This document shows, piece by piece, positions 39,568 to 47,864 of a DNA stretch of 64,000 bases; within the stretch, counting starts at the first letter, position 1; every line of letters begins with the position of its first letter. The stretch covers positions 124,001-188,000 of the forward strand of contig NZ_VRKW01000002.1 of assembly GCF_009746715.1 (NCBI RefSeq), read 5' to 3'. A program made the translations under genes and the position numbers. The notes under the pieces are model-generated. The model was not told the DNA's origin, did not search any database, and worked only from the letters and a program-made list of their open reading frames with translations. This stretch comes from Ketobacter sp. MCCC 1A13808 (GTDB lineage: Bacteria; Pseudomonadota; Gammaproteobacteria; Pseudomonadales; Ketobacteraceae).

Positions 39568-39726
39568 GCACATTTCCTTTAATTTCGGGTGCTTGCAGCC
39601 ACTTTAGGTAGTGTTCCCCCGTTTTACAAGGAACACAGCCAGGAACCATCGACCATTCCGCCGGTTCTACACCCTTTCCAGCCGCATGGAGACGCTTAAT
39701 GGGCCCTATCATACGCAAATTGATTA

Positions 39727-39755
39727 TTGACAGACAGTAAGCAAACCAGTAAATT
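39727..39755 (+). promoter_or_regulatory. Promoter of tRNA-Leu
   Basis: TTGACA at 39727-39732 and TAAATT at 39750-39755 with exactly 17 bases between. The -10 box ends 12 bases before the mature tRNA 5' end, so transcription would start very near the tRNA. Confidence 0.6.
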
Positions 39756-39767
39756 TGCGGCCCACTT

Positions 39768-39854
39768 GCCCAGGTGGTGAAATTGGTAGACACGCCAGCT
39801 TCAGGTGCTGGTCCTCGCAAGGGGGTGGAGGTTCAAGTCCTCTCCTGGGCACCA
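39768..39854 (+). tRNA. tRNA-Leu(CAG)
   Basis: 87 bases including encoded CCA. The acceptor stem GCCCAGG (39768-39774) pairs perfectly with CCTGGGC (39844-39850). The anticodon stem CCAGC/GCTGG encloses loop TTCAGGT, giving anticodon CAG. A long variable arm (TCCTCGCAAGGGGGTGGA region) and T-loop GGTTCAAGTCC mark a class II leucine tRNA. It reads CUG, probably a major leucine codon here. Confidence 0.97.
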
Positions 39855-39879
39855 TATATAGACTGTTGTTTTTAAAGGT

Positions 39880-39940
39880 GACGGTTGAATCATAAAATGA
39901 TCGAAACCGTCAGGTTATGCTTGAAAGACAATAACCTCAT
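39880..39940 (+). terminator. Double hairpin after tRNA-Leu
   Basis: First hairpin: GACGGTT (39880-39886) with AACCGTC (39905-39911), inner ATCAT/ATGAT pairing. Second: GGTTAT (39913-39918) with ATAACC (39931-39936) followed by TCATTTTAT. Likely ends the tRNA transcript. The rest of 39855-40188 is AT-rich and holds no gene I can support. Confidence 0.55.
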
Positions 39941-40188
39941 TTTATGCTTCAAATCTTTCTATATCTTCTCAATGCTTTGTTTTGAATAGCTTTTTCTACA
40001 AAGCAGTCTTACTTTACCAGTACGCTCTATAGCCAAATCTGGCAGATAATCTCCCTTATCTAAGGGTTTCCTAAAATCTTATTTTATCCCCTATACGCAG
40101 ACTTCGACATAGAATGTGCTTAATGTGGAGGAACGTTTTTGTCCGAAGCATTACCCCCAGCTTTCTGACCAAAATGTCGAGGCGCTGC

Positions 40189-40608
40189 ATGATCACTTCG
40201 TTACAGCAAAAGAAAAAAATACTGGAGAAGTTAACTCGGCTGCAGGCACAGTTAGATGCGCCTACCAAGCCCGGCGTACCGGAAATACTTGCGACAATGA
40301 GCAACGCGCAAATCGAAGATGCTATATCGCTCCTGCGAGCGGATGTTTATGCCTACGACGCTGCTTGTGAAGCCAATTTGGACAGGCTCGAATTCGATAG
40401 CTACGAAGAACTTTACAAACTGCCCATAGTCATACGCTTGGCCAGCAACCTGACCTTAGAAGATTTTTCCAAGGCAACAGGGATCAGTGAAAGCCAAATC
40501 AAACTCTATGAATCCAATGACTACCAAAACGCCCCCAGCCACATCTTCAGCACCATACTCAAGGTGTTTAATATTCAACTCAATGGTTACGCACATCGGA
40601 GCATGTAA
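40189..40608 (+). CDS. Unrecognised protein with C-terminal HTH-like segment
   Basis: 139 aa from ATG 40189, preceded by GAGG at six bases; upstream in-frame codons from 40114 look spurious. Residues 1-35 form a Lys/Leu-rich helix. Near 85-125, VIRLASNLTLEDFSKATGIS followed by ESQIKLYESNDYQNA has the spacing of an XRE-type helix-turn-helix, then VFNIQLNGY. No family recognised. Antitoxins of HigA type share this HTH position, but no toxin gene is adjacent. It lies just inside the accessory block next to tRNA-Leu. Confidence 0.6.
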   Translation: MITSLQQKKKILEKLTRLQAQLDAPTKPGVPEILATMSNAQIEDAISLLRADVYAYDAACEANLDRLEFDSYEELYKLPIVIRLASNLTLEDFSKATGISESQIKLYESNDYQNAPSHIFSTILKVFNIQLNGYAHRSM

Positions 40609-40839
40609 AAAACGCAAGTGAGCATTTTGCCGGATTCGTGAATGGGTACATGATAAATAGAGGTACCACAAAAGCACCCATACCACCTGAACTGCAGTTA
40701 AGTCTATTTAGATTTAGCTGTGGTCTGTATGACATGCTGCTTGTTACATTGATGAAAGGCGTTTAAATTTCGGGGTTTATTCCAACTTCGTAGATCGGGG
40801 ATTTGCTCGCATCATTAATCGTTGTTATAAATCCGCCGT

Positions 40840-41187
40840 TTATGACTGGTCACCTGGAAAAATAGTCTTGCCGTTTTCATCCAGGCCTGGGCCGGTGAGT
40901 TGTGCATACAACGTTTTTGTTGCCGTACCCGGTTCAGCCCAGAGGGCTTCGGTCAATTCTTCATGGAATACCTCTTGCTCTTGGAAAGTCAAATCATCAT
41001 AGGCAATCTGAGCGCTAAGTGCAGCCTTGATCCGCTCGTAACTGAACTGGGGTGATCGTTCAATCGCCCTGCCTATCTTAGCCCAGAACTCAATCTGGCC
41101 TGCGAGAGAGCGACCACTGATTAACATTTCGTTCTCTGCAATGCCCACAATTTCGTCGGACATGTTCACGAATCTGGACATACTCAA
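40840..41187 (-). CDS. ParD-like antitoxin-family protein
   Basis: 115 aa. MSDEIVGIAENEMLISGRSL (from residue 9) and AGQIEFWAKIGRAIERSP match the ParD-like family, in which an N-terminal ribbon-helix-helix is followed by the AGQ-EHWA-IGRA signature. These proteins often occur without a toxin, as here: neither neighbour encodes a ParE-like protein. A start at residue 3 or 9 is possible. Toxin neutralisation is therefore unproven; a DNA-binding role is more likely. Confidence 0.75.
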   Translation of the reverse strand: MSMSRFVNMSDEIVGIAENEMLISGRSLAGQIEFWAKIGRAIERSPQFSYERIKAALSAQIAYDDLTFQEQEVFHEELTEALWAEPGTATKTLYAQLTGPGLDENGKTIFPGDQS

Positions 41188-41552
41188 ACCCTATTCACTG
41201 CGCGTAGTGTCATTATGCGACCATGCTAAAACGCTGTCCATTCAACCCTCACATCGCAACCACATACTGCTCGAATTAACGCAATACTAGCAATATGTTG
41301 CCAATAGATAGGCTGGTTGATTTTTAGGATTCGCAAGGGGGGGGGAGATCAACTGGGAAATTAGGTCGAACACCCCGGGCTTCCACCAAACAGATTCAAC
41401 CACTTACGAAAGCAAAAAGCTGTTAGAAACCATGGATTGAAGCCCCAACACATAGGCCAGATTGTAACCAACGGACAATGGAGTCCACATTTACACAGTC
41501 GCGTACCGAGGCTACTGAAATAAAGATGGAGATTTGTTTAGCCAATCAACCA
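41188..41552. other. Spacer without a supported gene
   Basis: 365 bases between the ParD-like gene and the LexA box. It contains a run of nine G residues at 41337-41345 and no frame with recognisable similarity. It may carry the ParD-like promoter at its left end. Confidence 0.45.
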
Positions 41553-41572
41553 TACTGTATTAATATACAGTA
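41553..41572 (+). promoter_or_regulatory. LexA-binding site (SOS box)
   Basis: TACTGTATTAATATACAGTA: the gammaproteobacterial LexA operator CTGT-N8-ACAG with AT-rich centre and TA flanks, nearly a perfect palindrome. It ends 17 bases before the umuD-like start, which is typical for an SOS-controlled umuD. Confidence 0.92.
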
Positions 41573-41589
41573 TGGTCGGAGCACTGAAT

Positions 41590-42027
41590 ATGACTTCACT
41601 TTCCCGCATTACCGCTCCCCCTACCACCACTGTCGCTCATCTTCCGCTGTTTCTGTCCAGGGTGGCGGCAGGCTTTCCCGTTCACACTCCCGCCGAAGAT
41701 TTTGTGGATGGTGAGCTGGATCTACTGGAATAGCTGATCCAACATCCCTCTGCCACCTTCTGCTGTCGGGTATCGGGGGACTCGATGGAAGGTGCGGGCA
41801 TTTTCGATGGGGACCTCCTGATTGTCGATCGCTCGGCAACCCCAAGACATGGGGATGTGGTAGTAGCGGCCGTCTCCGGTGAGCTCACTTGCAAATACCT
41901 CGACAAAAACAGACACCGACTTGTGCCTGCCAATGCGCAATACCGCCCCATTGAGATACTGGACGGGTCCGGGTTGGTGATCGAGGGCGTGGTGCTTCAC
42001 TCCATCCGTCATCATCGCAGCAAGTAA
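41590..42027 (+). pseudogene. umuD: umuD-like gene interrupted by one in-frame amber codon
   Basis: 146 codons in one frame from ATG 41590 to TAA 42027, with a single TAG at 41731-41733 (codon 48). The position corresponds to Leu in UmuD (family pattern LNQLLIQHPSAT; here LLE-stop-LIQHPSAT), so one TTG-to-TAG change would explain it. Everything else is intact: cleavage site Ala27-Gly28, catalytic Ser65 in VSGDSME and Lys102 in SGELTCKYL (37 residues apart, as Ser60/Lys97 in E. coli). UmuD is the RecA-activated self-cleaving subunit of polymerase V; umuC is not downstream. Either a decaying remnant or read through by a suppressor; a sequencing error is possible. Confidence 0.9.
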
Positions 42028-42210
42028 TGTTTGCTATGGCGCCTCAAGACCAAATTAAATTGTCCGATTTTCATCAGCAATTGTGTTAGCCAGCGGCAAT
42101 CGTTTCGTCCTCATAAAACGATTCTTCGAACTTCGCTTCAGGGGCAAGATTAAGAGATCGACTGTCTCAAAAGGGCGAAAAGCGGTCAGTCGCTAGCGCA
42201 TTCTTTCAAT

Positions 42211-42241
42211 ATAACTGTCAGCCTCTAAAGCGGACAGTTAT
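42211..42241. repeat. Perfect 9-bp inverted repeat
   Basis: ATAACTGTC (42211-42219) and GACAGTTAT (42233-42241) separated by 13 bases, in the 291-base spacer between the umuD remnant and the TetR gene. No strong T-run follows, so terminator, operator or mobile-element end are all possible. The rest of the spacer 42028-42318 holds nothing recognisable, and in particular no umuC. Confidence 0.5.
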
Positions 42242-42318
42242 AGATTACAGCTTCCATTCGATGAGTGTAAGAAAGTAAGTTCAATATCGACTCAACTCTT
42301 TGCACTCGGGATTACGTT

Positions 42319-42957
42319 TCACTTCTTTTTGCCCCGGGCGGATGGTGCCGTTCCGTAATCAGGCGTCCGACCAAGCGTTGGTGCTAACACAAGCCGATCG
42401 ATGAGTTCCGCCACTCGCTCCACCGAATATTCACCGGGCTTTGAAAGCCACCAGCTTAAAATATCAAGCACAGATCCAACGCCAAAAATGGTCCCAACAT
42501 CCATAGGAAGCCATTCATGTTGTGGAGCCCGCACGTCGTGCGCTAATGCGTAAGCAATAAACTTTCTTCGTAAATAGGCAGAAGCGCCACCACCAAGTTG
42601 CGCATCTCCTCCACCCAACAATGCAGTCCATAGCGCACGATGCTCGTTAATATAGTTGCAAAGCGCCAGCGCGGTCGTGTACGTATCTTCTCCAACGATA
42701 GCCGGCAATGCGCGGACGAAAAGCTGTTCGATCTCTTCGCTTACGATCTCGTCCACCAACTCTGCCTTTGAGGCGTAATGGCGGAAAAAGGTGTTGTATC
42801 CCACCAGCGATTCAGCGGCGATATCGCGCACAGTGATTTCATCAAAAGGTATCTTGGTGATCAGTGATAGCAGGCCATCGCGCAATGCACGCCGCGTGCG
42901 AAGAAGACGAAGATCGGTGGTGGGTGCTGTAGATAAGTTCTTAAGCTTCTTTGGCAT
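42319..42957 (-). CDS. TetR-family regulator
   Basis: 212 aa. The N-terminal HTH region LLSLITKIPFDEITVRDIAA continues into ESLVGYNTFFRHYASKAEL, the TetR signature (about 28-68). The C-terminal ligand domain is not assignable. It diverges from the AveC-like gene across a spacer with two inverted repeats, so it probably represses that gene and itself; the inducer is unknown. A basic GKKK tail ends the protein. Confidence 0.9.
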   Translation of the reverse strand: MPKKLKNLSTAPTTDLRLLRTRRALRDGLLSLITKIPFDEITVRDIAAESLVGYNTFFRHYASKAELVDEIVSEEIEQLFVRALPAIVGEDTYTTALALCNYINEHRALWTALLGGGDAQLGGGASAYLRRKFIAYALAHDVRAPQHEWLPMDVGTIFGVGSVLDILSWWLSKPGEYSVERVAELIDRLVLAPTLGRTPDYGTAPSARGKKK

Positions 42958-42969
42958 AACTACTACGGT

Positions 42970-43041
42970 ACCTTGTGCAAGGTGTTTATGTTGTTTTCCG
43001 CCTTATAGTAACCTAATTCTCTTTACGGTGCACAATGCACC
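42970..43041. promoter_or_regulatory. Two inverted repeats, candidate TetR operators
   Basis: ACCTTG-TG-CAAGGT at 42970-42983 lies 13 bases from the tetR start; GGTGCA-CAA-TGCACC at 43027-43041 lies mid-spacer, with a further TGCACC half-site near 43074. Both are perfect palindromes around short centres in the divergent promoter region. Operator function is inferred. Confidence 0.55.
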
Positions 43042-43188
43042 ATATTGACTATATATCACCATATATGTCTTAATGCACCACAGGCAAGCCGGGGGATGTT
43101 TGCAATGACGGACACATCCACGGCGGCTTATGCATTAGCGGCACGCAGCGCGCGCTCGATTAACTAGATTTGTACTCTGGAAAACACC

Positions 43189-44334
43189 ATGACATCGCAG
43201 CTAAAAAACCACGCCAGTGACATTGATACCGGACCATCCATGACCTCGTTTTTTTGGTGGCTGATAGCTTTATTGGTCTTAAGTTTCGTCGGTTATCACG
43301 CCCAGGTCGGGCCCGACTCGTCGCGTATTGCCAACCCCGATATATCGGAAGCAGCCCGCGCCGCCGTGGAAGGATTGCCGCTCTGGGCATCACTTTGTAA
43401 CTACTGGACGATCGCGCTGATGACGGCCAGCATCATTCCCTTCACCATCGCATGGCGAAAATATCCCCGACATCCCACCCTGCTTATGCTGATCGCGGGC
43501 ACCGCGCTGGTCATCCAGGATCCCATCGCAAACTGGGTGTCTTACTCGGTCTTCAGTCCGGATCTTTGGCATTTTCCCGTGGATTGGCCCTATGTCTCGG
43601 CTGCGCCGATGGTGGAACCATTTGTCTGCATAGCGTATGCAACGGTACTTGTTGGTCCTGTCTTTGTCGCGATGCCACTGTTGCGACGTCTGCAAACACG
43701 CAATTCGGTTGATTCGTTTGTTTGGCGCCATCCGCTCATTGCCTTAGCGGGGATTACGTTTGTCATCGGATTCTTGCTTGATGCTGCCGTGGAAATCTTT
43801 TGCGTCAGTACCCGTGTTTACGCCTATACGCAGGTGCCGCCGTTCGGATCCATATTTGTCGGCGAATACAACCAGTTTCCCTTGCTATGGGAAAGTGGTC
43901 TCGCCACTGCAGTCATGATCCCGGCCTCAATACTTCTGTACCGTGATGACACCGGCAAAATCCAGGCTGAAAAATTAGCCCAACGGTTGCGCCTGTTTGC
44001 GAATCGTCCCGCGCTCGCCACCTTCCTTGTCATGTTCGCTACATTGAATCTTGCGTACTTATTCATTTATGGCGGTGGTTTTTTAACTATTCGCGCGGGC
44101 GGTTTCGCCACGTCAGTGGCTTGTCCATGGCCATTTCCGGAAACCAAGGTTTATGACCCGCAGGGCCTCTACGAAAAAGCAGGGCATCCTGGCCCTTTCT
44201 ATGAAGGCAAGTGGAATACTTGGGCGTCAGGACAGCCTGAAGGGCGCCCTGTGACGGAGGGGCCGATCCCACCAGGACGTTGTGGCCCAGGCCGAGCAGA
44301 AGTGCAGCTGACTACGCCCGTCACAATGCGGTAA
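43189..44334 (+). CDS. AveC-like (spirocyclase-family) membrane protein
   Basis: 381 aa with about seven hydrophobic segments. The pattern PLWASLCNYWTIALMTASII, DPIANWVSYSVFSPDLWHFP and FGSIFVGEYNQFPLLWESG fits proteins annotated as spirocyclase AveC family, common in actinobacteria and present in some marine gammaproteobacteria. AveC itself acts in avermectin spiroketal formation, but most relatives have no known substrate, so the reaction here is unknown. It diverges from TetR and is followed 44 bases later by the VWA gene. Confidence 0.7.
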   Translation: MTSQLKNHASDIDTGPSMTSFFWWLIALLVLSFVGYHAQVGPDSSRIANPDISEAARAAVEGLPLWASLCNYWTIALMTASIIPFTIAWRKYPRHPTLLMLIAGTALVIQDPIANWVSYSVFSPDLWHFPVDWPYVSAAPMVEPFVCIAYATVLVGPVFVAMPLLRRLQTRNSVDSFVWRHPLIALAGITFVIGFLLDAAVEIFCVSTRVYAYTQVPPFGSIFVGEYNQFPLLWESGLATAVMIPASILLYRDDTGKIQAEKLAQRLRLFANRPALATFLVMFATLNLAYLFIYGGGFLTIRAGGFATSVACPWPFPETKVYDPQGLYEKAGHPGPFYEGKWNTWASGQPEGRPVTEGPIPPGRCGPGRAEVQLTTPVTMR

Positions 44335-44378
44335 GAATCACTGTAGGGATTCTGCAGCAGAAGCTGTAAGGACGTGCA

Positions 44379-46091
44379 ATGAAAAAAAAACATGAAACGC
44401 CGATCATTGATGATCACTCGCTTGAGTTGTTAGCCTCTGCGATCTCTGGAAAAGCAGTCAGGGTAGTGTCAGGGAAAATGAACGCGCTGTCATGGACAGA
44501 TGGCCAATCTGTTTTCATCGATCAAGCGTTGAATGATCGGCAACAATTGGAAACTCTCATCTTCCAATCGTCCTTGCTGGCTAGTGGAAGCCTTGCTGCT
44601 GATGTCATGCGGAAGCTGAAGCGCAACTCGGCGCTTACTGAACGATTTCTTGTTGTTGAGGGTAATCGTGCGCTACTGGAAAACGAAGCCCTGTTGCCGG
44701 ATTCTATGCATACGCACATTGACCGAGCGTTAGCTGCACGCAGTGATTCGCCAACTCATTCACTGGAAATCTCACGTGGACAACTTACCCTCGCCAAACC
44801 TCCGCAAGTCTTTGGGTGCATTCAACCACACCGCATCCTCGCAGCGTTTCCTAGTGATACCGAGCGTTTGAGCGTCCAATCGCAGGCCCATACTCCGCGT
44901 CGGCAGCACAAAGAGCTGAAGGAACTTGAAGCTGATGACGCTGACAACGGCGACGATGACAATGACAGTAGTACTGCTGTCGATGCAATTTCGGTTGGAG
45001 GAGCATCTGGCATTTTCGGCCGCTGGTTGCAGCGATTGCTGAAGGCTGTGCGACGCGGGCAGGGACGTGATGGCGGTCCGCCTGGAACCGATGCGCCAAC
45101 GCATCAATCCAGGCGATTTACGCAAAGAAGAGGACCATCAGTAATGTCGACAGCGGTGACCGCTTTTGTGGACGACGCAGTGAGCAACGGTAGTGGGCTG
45201 AAGTATCCGGAATGGGATATGCGGCAAAATTGCTACAGGGAAGACTGGTGCACTGTCCATGAAGTCCCGGTGAGGATTCGCGATAACATTCAGCCGTTGC
45301 TGCCAGACTTCAATGATTTGCGTCGACCACTCGCCCGGATTGGATTGGGTCTTGATCGTTTCGGCCGTCAGTTGCAGGGTGAAGACATCGATATCGATGC
45401 AGCAATTGAATCTCGCGTTGAGGCGATCGCGGGCTCAACACCCGAGGAAAATATTTACGTTAATAGCCAGCGCCGCCGGCGTGATCTTTCCGTTCTGATA
45501 TTGCTGGATGTATCGGGTTCCGCGGGCGAGTCCAGCGGCGACAATCAAACGATTCATCAACATCAGTGTAGGACTGCCGCATCGCTCACAGCAGCGCTTC
45601 ACAACCTCGGTGACCGGGTTGCACTCTACGCCTTTAACTCGCGCGGGCGCTCGGAAGTACAACTCATTCCCATCAAGCGCTTCGACGGTCACTATAACGC
45701 AGCCTCTCTTCAACGCCTCTACAGCTTGAAACCCGGCGGCTTCTCCAGATTGGGGGCGGCGATACGCCATGGGGCTTCGGTATTGGAGTCAACGGGAGGT
45801 ACATCACGGCGACTGTTATTGGTGCTATCTGACGGACTTGCCTATGACCATGGCTATGAAAAGGTTTACGGCGCAGCCGACGCTCGCCGTGCATTAGCAG
45901 AGGTGAACAGGGGAGGTACGGCAAATCTTTGTTTGACGTTCGGGCTCAACGCCGATGCTGAGTCGCTTCGAAACATATTTGGGAGTACTGCGCACGCAAC
46001 ACTCACCAAATACTCGGAGCTTGGCAAAATCATTGGCCCACTAATTCGAACTGCTCTGAGATCCGCTGAAGTGAAACGGCGGATTGCATAG
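44379..46091 (+). CDS. VWA-domain protein, NorD-like
   Basis: 570 aa. Residues 1-150 are helical, 170-260 a low-complexity acidic then basic linker, and YPEWDMRQNCYREDWCTVHE (about 275-294) matches the region before the VWA domain in NorD-type proteins. The VWA domain (about 365-560) carries the MIDAS motif LLDVSGSAGES and SDGLAYDHGYEKVYG. NorD-like proteins work with MoxR-family AAA ATPases (NorQ/CbbQ) to activate metalloenzymes. No intact ATPase gene is present; the next gene is destroyed by an IS element. The AveC-like protein or a lost enzyme may be the client (inference). Confidence 0.8.
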   Translation: MKKKHETPIIDDHSLELLASAISGKAVRVVSGKMNALSWTDGQSVFIDQALNDRQQLETLIFQSSLLASGSLAADVMRKLKRNSALTERFLVVEGNRALLENEALLPDSMHTHIDRALAARSDSPTHSLEISRGQLTLAKPPQVFGCIQPHRILAAFPSDTERLSVQSQAHTPRRQHKELKELEADDADNGDDDNDSSTAVDAISVGGASGIFGRWLQRLLKAVRRGQGRDGGPPGTDAPTHQSRRFTQRRGPSVMSTAVTAFVDDAVSNGSGLKYPEWDMRQNCYREDWCTVHEVPVRIRDNIQPLLPDFNDLRRPLARIGLGLDRFGRQLQGEDIDIDAAIESRVEAIAGSTPEENIYVNSQRRRRDLSVLILLDVSGSAGESSGDNQTIHQHQCRTAASLTAALHNLGDRVALYAFNSRGRSEVQLIPIKRFDGHYNAASLQRLYSLKPGGFSRLGAAIRHGASVLESTGGTSRRLLLVLSDGLAYDHGYEKVYGAADARRALAEVNRGGTANLCLTFGLNADAESLRNIFGSTAHATLTKYSELGKIIGPLIRTALRSAEVKRRIA

Positions 46092-46123
46092 CGGCTATCT
46101 TGATTAACAGAAGGATAAAAGAC

Positions 46124-46267
46124 ATGTCGAATTCCGATATTGGGTTTAACCCTGGTCTGCGCTCAACGGGACCTTCAATTGGCCAAGCCAGAGACAACGA
46201 CCAACCTAACAATAGAGCCTATAATAACGCTTCGTTAGCTCGTCCTGCATATTCCGGCCGAACTTGA
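46124..46267 (+). pseudogene. 5' fragment of a gene cut by an IS21-type element
   Basis: AGAAGG precedes an ATG at 46124, 33 bases after the VWA gene. The frame gives 47 residues (starting MSNSDIGFNPGLRSTGPSIG) and stops at 46265-46267, inside the first terminal repeat of the IS. The host part therefore ends near 46263. The third gene of the AveC-VWA operon was thus interrupted and its remainder is not in the window. A MoxR-type ATPase would be the expected partner, but 46 residues are too few to show it. Confidence 0.7.
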
Positions 46268-47090
46268 TCACCCATTCTGGTTTAAGTTGATCACGGATTC
46301 TGGGGCAAGCTGATCAGTCATTCTGGTTTTATTTGATCGCTTTTTCCGGATTTCCAGAATCGGTGATCAATATCCGGAATGGCTGATCACCTTAAACCAG
46401 AATCACTCGTAACGCATTGATTAATATGAAGTATCAGTTAGTCTCATCATTTTGAGATGAAGGAGCTCGGCTGATGCCATCCAAGAGGTTATCAATGCGT
46501 AAAATCAAAGAAGTCTTGCGGCTGCACTACGAAGCCGGGCTGAGTCGAAGGGCGATCTCCGATTCCCAGAACGTCAGTTACGGCAGTGTGGCCAATTATC
46601 TACAGCGGGCCGAGCTCGCAGGTCTCCGCTGGCCATTACCTGCGGATATGGATGAGCGCACGTTAGGACGCCTGCTGTTCCCCAGCCAACCCGTTACCGG
46701 TCAGCGTCGCTTTGTTGAACCGGACTTTCCCCAGATGCACCAGGAGCTCAAGCGTAAAGGGGTGACCCGGCAACTGTTGTGGCATGAATACCGGGAACAG
46801 CATCCAAGCCAGGGTTATAGCTATGCCCAGTTCTGTCACCGTTATCTGGAGTGGTTGTCCTGTCAGCAGCGCAGCCTGCGGCAGACGCATCGGGCCGGTG
46901 AAAAGTTGTTTGTGGACTACAGTGGCCCCACGATGTCGGTGGTCAATCCCGATACCGGTGAGATACGTCAGGCCCAGATCTTTGTCGCCGTGTTGGGTGC
47001 ATCCAACTACACCTTTGCCTGTGCTCATTGGAGCCAGAAGCAACAGGACTGGCTCGATGCTCATGTACAGGCCTTCACCTTCGATATCTG
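46264..47090 (+). mobile_element. IS21-family element, truncated
   Basis: The left end carries four direct sites of the form TTGATCAnnnATTCTGG at 46264, 46287, 46310 and 46333, spaced exactly 23 bases, then two or three inverted copies (46354-46370, 46374-46390). Multiple internal terminal repeats of this kind are a hallmark of IS21-family ends, where the transposase binds. The element then holds the first 40% of istA and ends abruptly; istB and the right end are missing. Confidence 0.85.
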
Positions 47091-47091
47091 A
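46474..47091 (+). pseudogene. istA: istA transposase fragment
   Basis: 205 aa; full IstA is about 500 aa. The N-terminal HTH (LRLHYEAGLSRRAISDSQNV) and the first catalytic aspartate region (GEKLFVDYSGPTMSV) are present, then the protein ends at HVQAFTFDI where family members continue into a FGG motif and the second and third acidic residues. Two of the three DDE residues are lost, so it cannot transpose. The break near 47085 joins unrelated DNA. Confidence 0.88.
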
Positions 47092-47406
47092 TCGTAGGAT
47101 TTGGCATTCGTATTGGTTAACGATGGATAAAAACTTTCGGTGTAAAAACGTGAGTTGGCGTAGTGTACGGATATTGTAGCGCCAGGGCAGCTGCTGGGCT
47201 TGCAAGGCCAAATGCTTGTGCTTAGTCCTCGCGGTTAACGCTGTGCTGATATTTTTTTGTAGGATTTCCATCACGGGGTTGCTCAACCAACGAGAGCGGC
47301 TCCCTCTAATTTATCCAGATCGAAGGTGAGTAAACCTACTAACCTTGAGCTCATCCGTCAGACCGCTGAGCAACGGTACAAATTGTCGTTCCGTCAAATA
47401 GCGAAG
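47092..47406. other. Scrambled junction DNA after the IS remnant
   Basis: No intact gene. On the plus strand GTG at about 47324 opens a 29-codon frame ending LELIRQTAEQRYKLSFRQIA-KLF, which looks like a helix-turn-helix piece of a transposase or recombinase. Opposite-strand frames run across the IS boundary and are not credible genes. The region reads as nested mobile-element debris. Confidence 0.4.
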
Positions 47407-47610
47407 TTATTTTGAGGGCGTATAGAGCTTTTTGGGCAGGGCCCGCGATTCTTGTTTGCCAGCGTATTCCTCGTAACCTTCGAGGGGCCATGCCTGCATT
47501 CGGGCCTGGTGGGTCAGCAAAAATCCAAGTGCCAATTTTTCCCAAGTTGTTTGAACACTTACCTCCTCGGGGCTGCAAAACAGTGCGGCATACAAACCGT
47601 ACCGGGTCAT
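47407..47610 (-). CDS. Unrecognised small protein A
   Basis: 67 aa (starts MTRYGLYAALFCSPEEVSVQ). Its ATG overlaps the stop of the next upstream frame as ATGA at 47607-47610, the arrangement of translationally coupled genes. No similarity recognised and no strong Shine-Dalgarno seen. Could be real or part of a decayed larger gene. Confidence 0.3.
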   Translation of the reverse strand: MTRYGLYAALFCSPEEVSVQTTWEKLALGFLLTHQARMQAWPLEGYEEYAGKQESRALPKKLYTPSK

Positions 47611-47864
47611 GCCTTTTTTATGTAGGGGGTTTGCTTCAGATGTGGGGCCCCATACGGATTGAGCCCCCGTGGGCTGTTCAATTGTGTTTTGGTGTTGCCG
47701 GTAGAAGGCGCACCAATTTTCCAGCCAAAATACCTAAGGTGGGCAAGTGCGTTCAACCGCCACAACGGATCCCGCACAAGCTCGGGGTCGCCACTCAAGG
47801 CCGTGACTGAAGATAGTAGTATGTGGTAGTTTCTAGTGCTTTTTGGTGCTTGGTAGTCGGTCAT
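47607..47864 (-). CDS. Unrecognised small protein B
   Basis: 85 aa (starts MTDYQAPKSTRNYHILLSSV). It overlaps the C-terminal codons of the frame at 47833-48090 by 32 bases and the next frame by four. Such a chain of overlapping short frames is typical either of a small operon or of one ancestral gene broken by frameshifts. Family unknown. Confidence 0.3.
   Translation of the reverse strand: MTDYQAPKSTRNYHILLSSVTALSGDPELVRDPLWRLNALAHLRYFGWKIGAPSTGNTKTQLNSPRGLNPYGAPHLKQTPYIKKA

Noticed and set aside
41337-41345. Run of nine G as a phase-variation tract
   Set aside because: It is not inside a gene or between promoter elements of a supported gene.
46264-46349. Regular 23-bp repeats as a CRISPR array
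   Set aside because: The repeat motif fills 17 of 23 bases with no unique spacers, and the units flank a transposase gene as IS21 ends do.
46663-47286. 207-codon leftward frame spanning the IS fragment and its right junction
   Set aside because: Two thirds is antisense to istA and it crosses the break point; no similarity or start signal. An accidental join.
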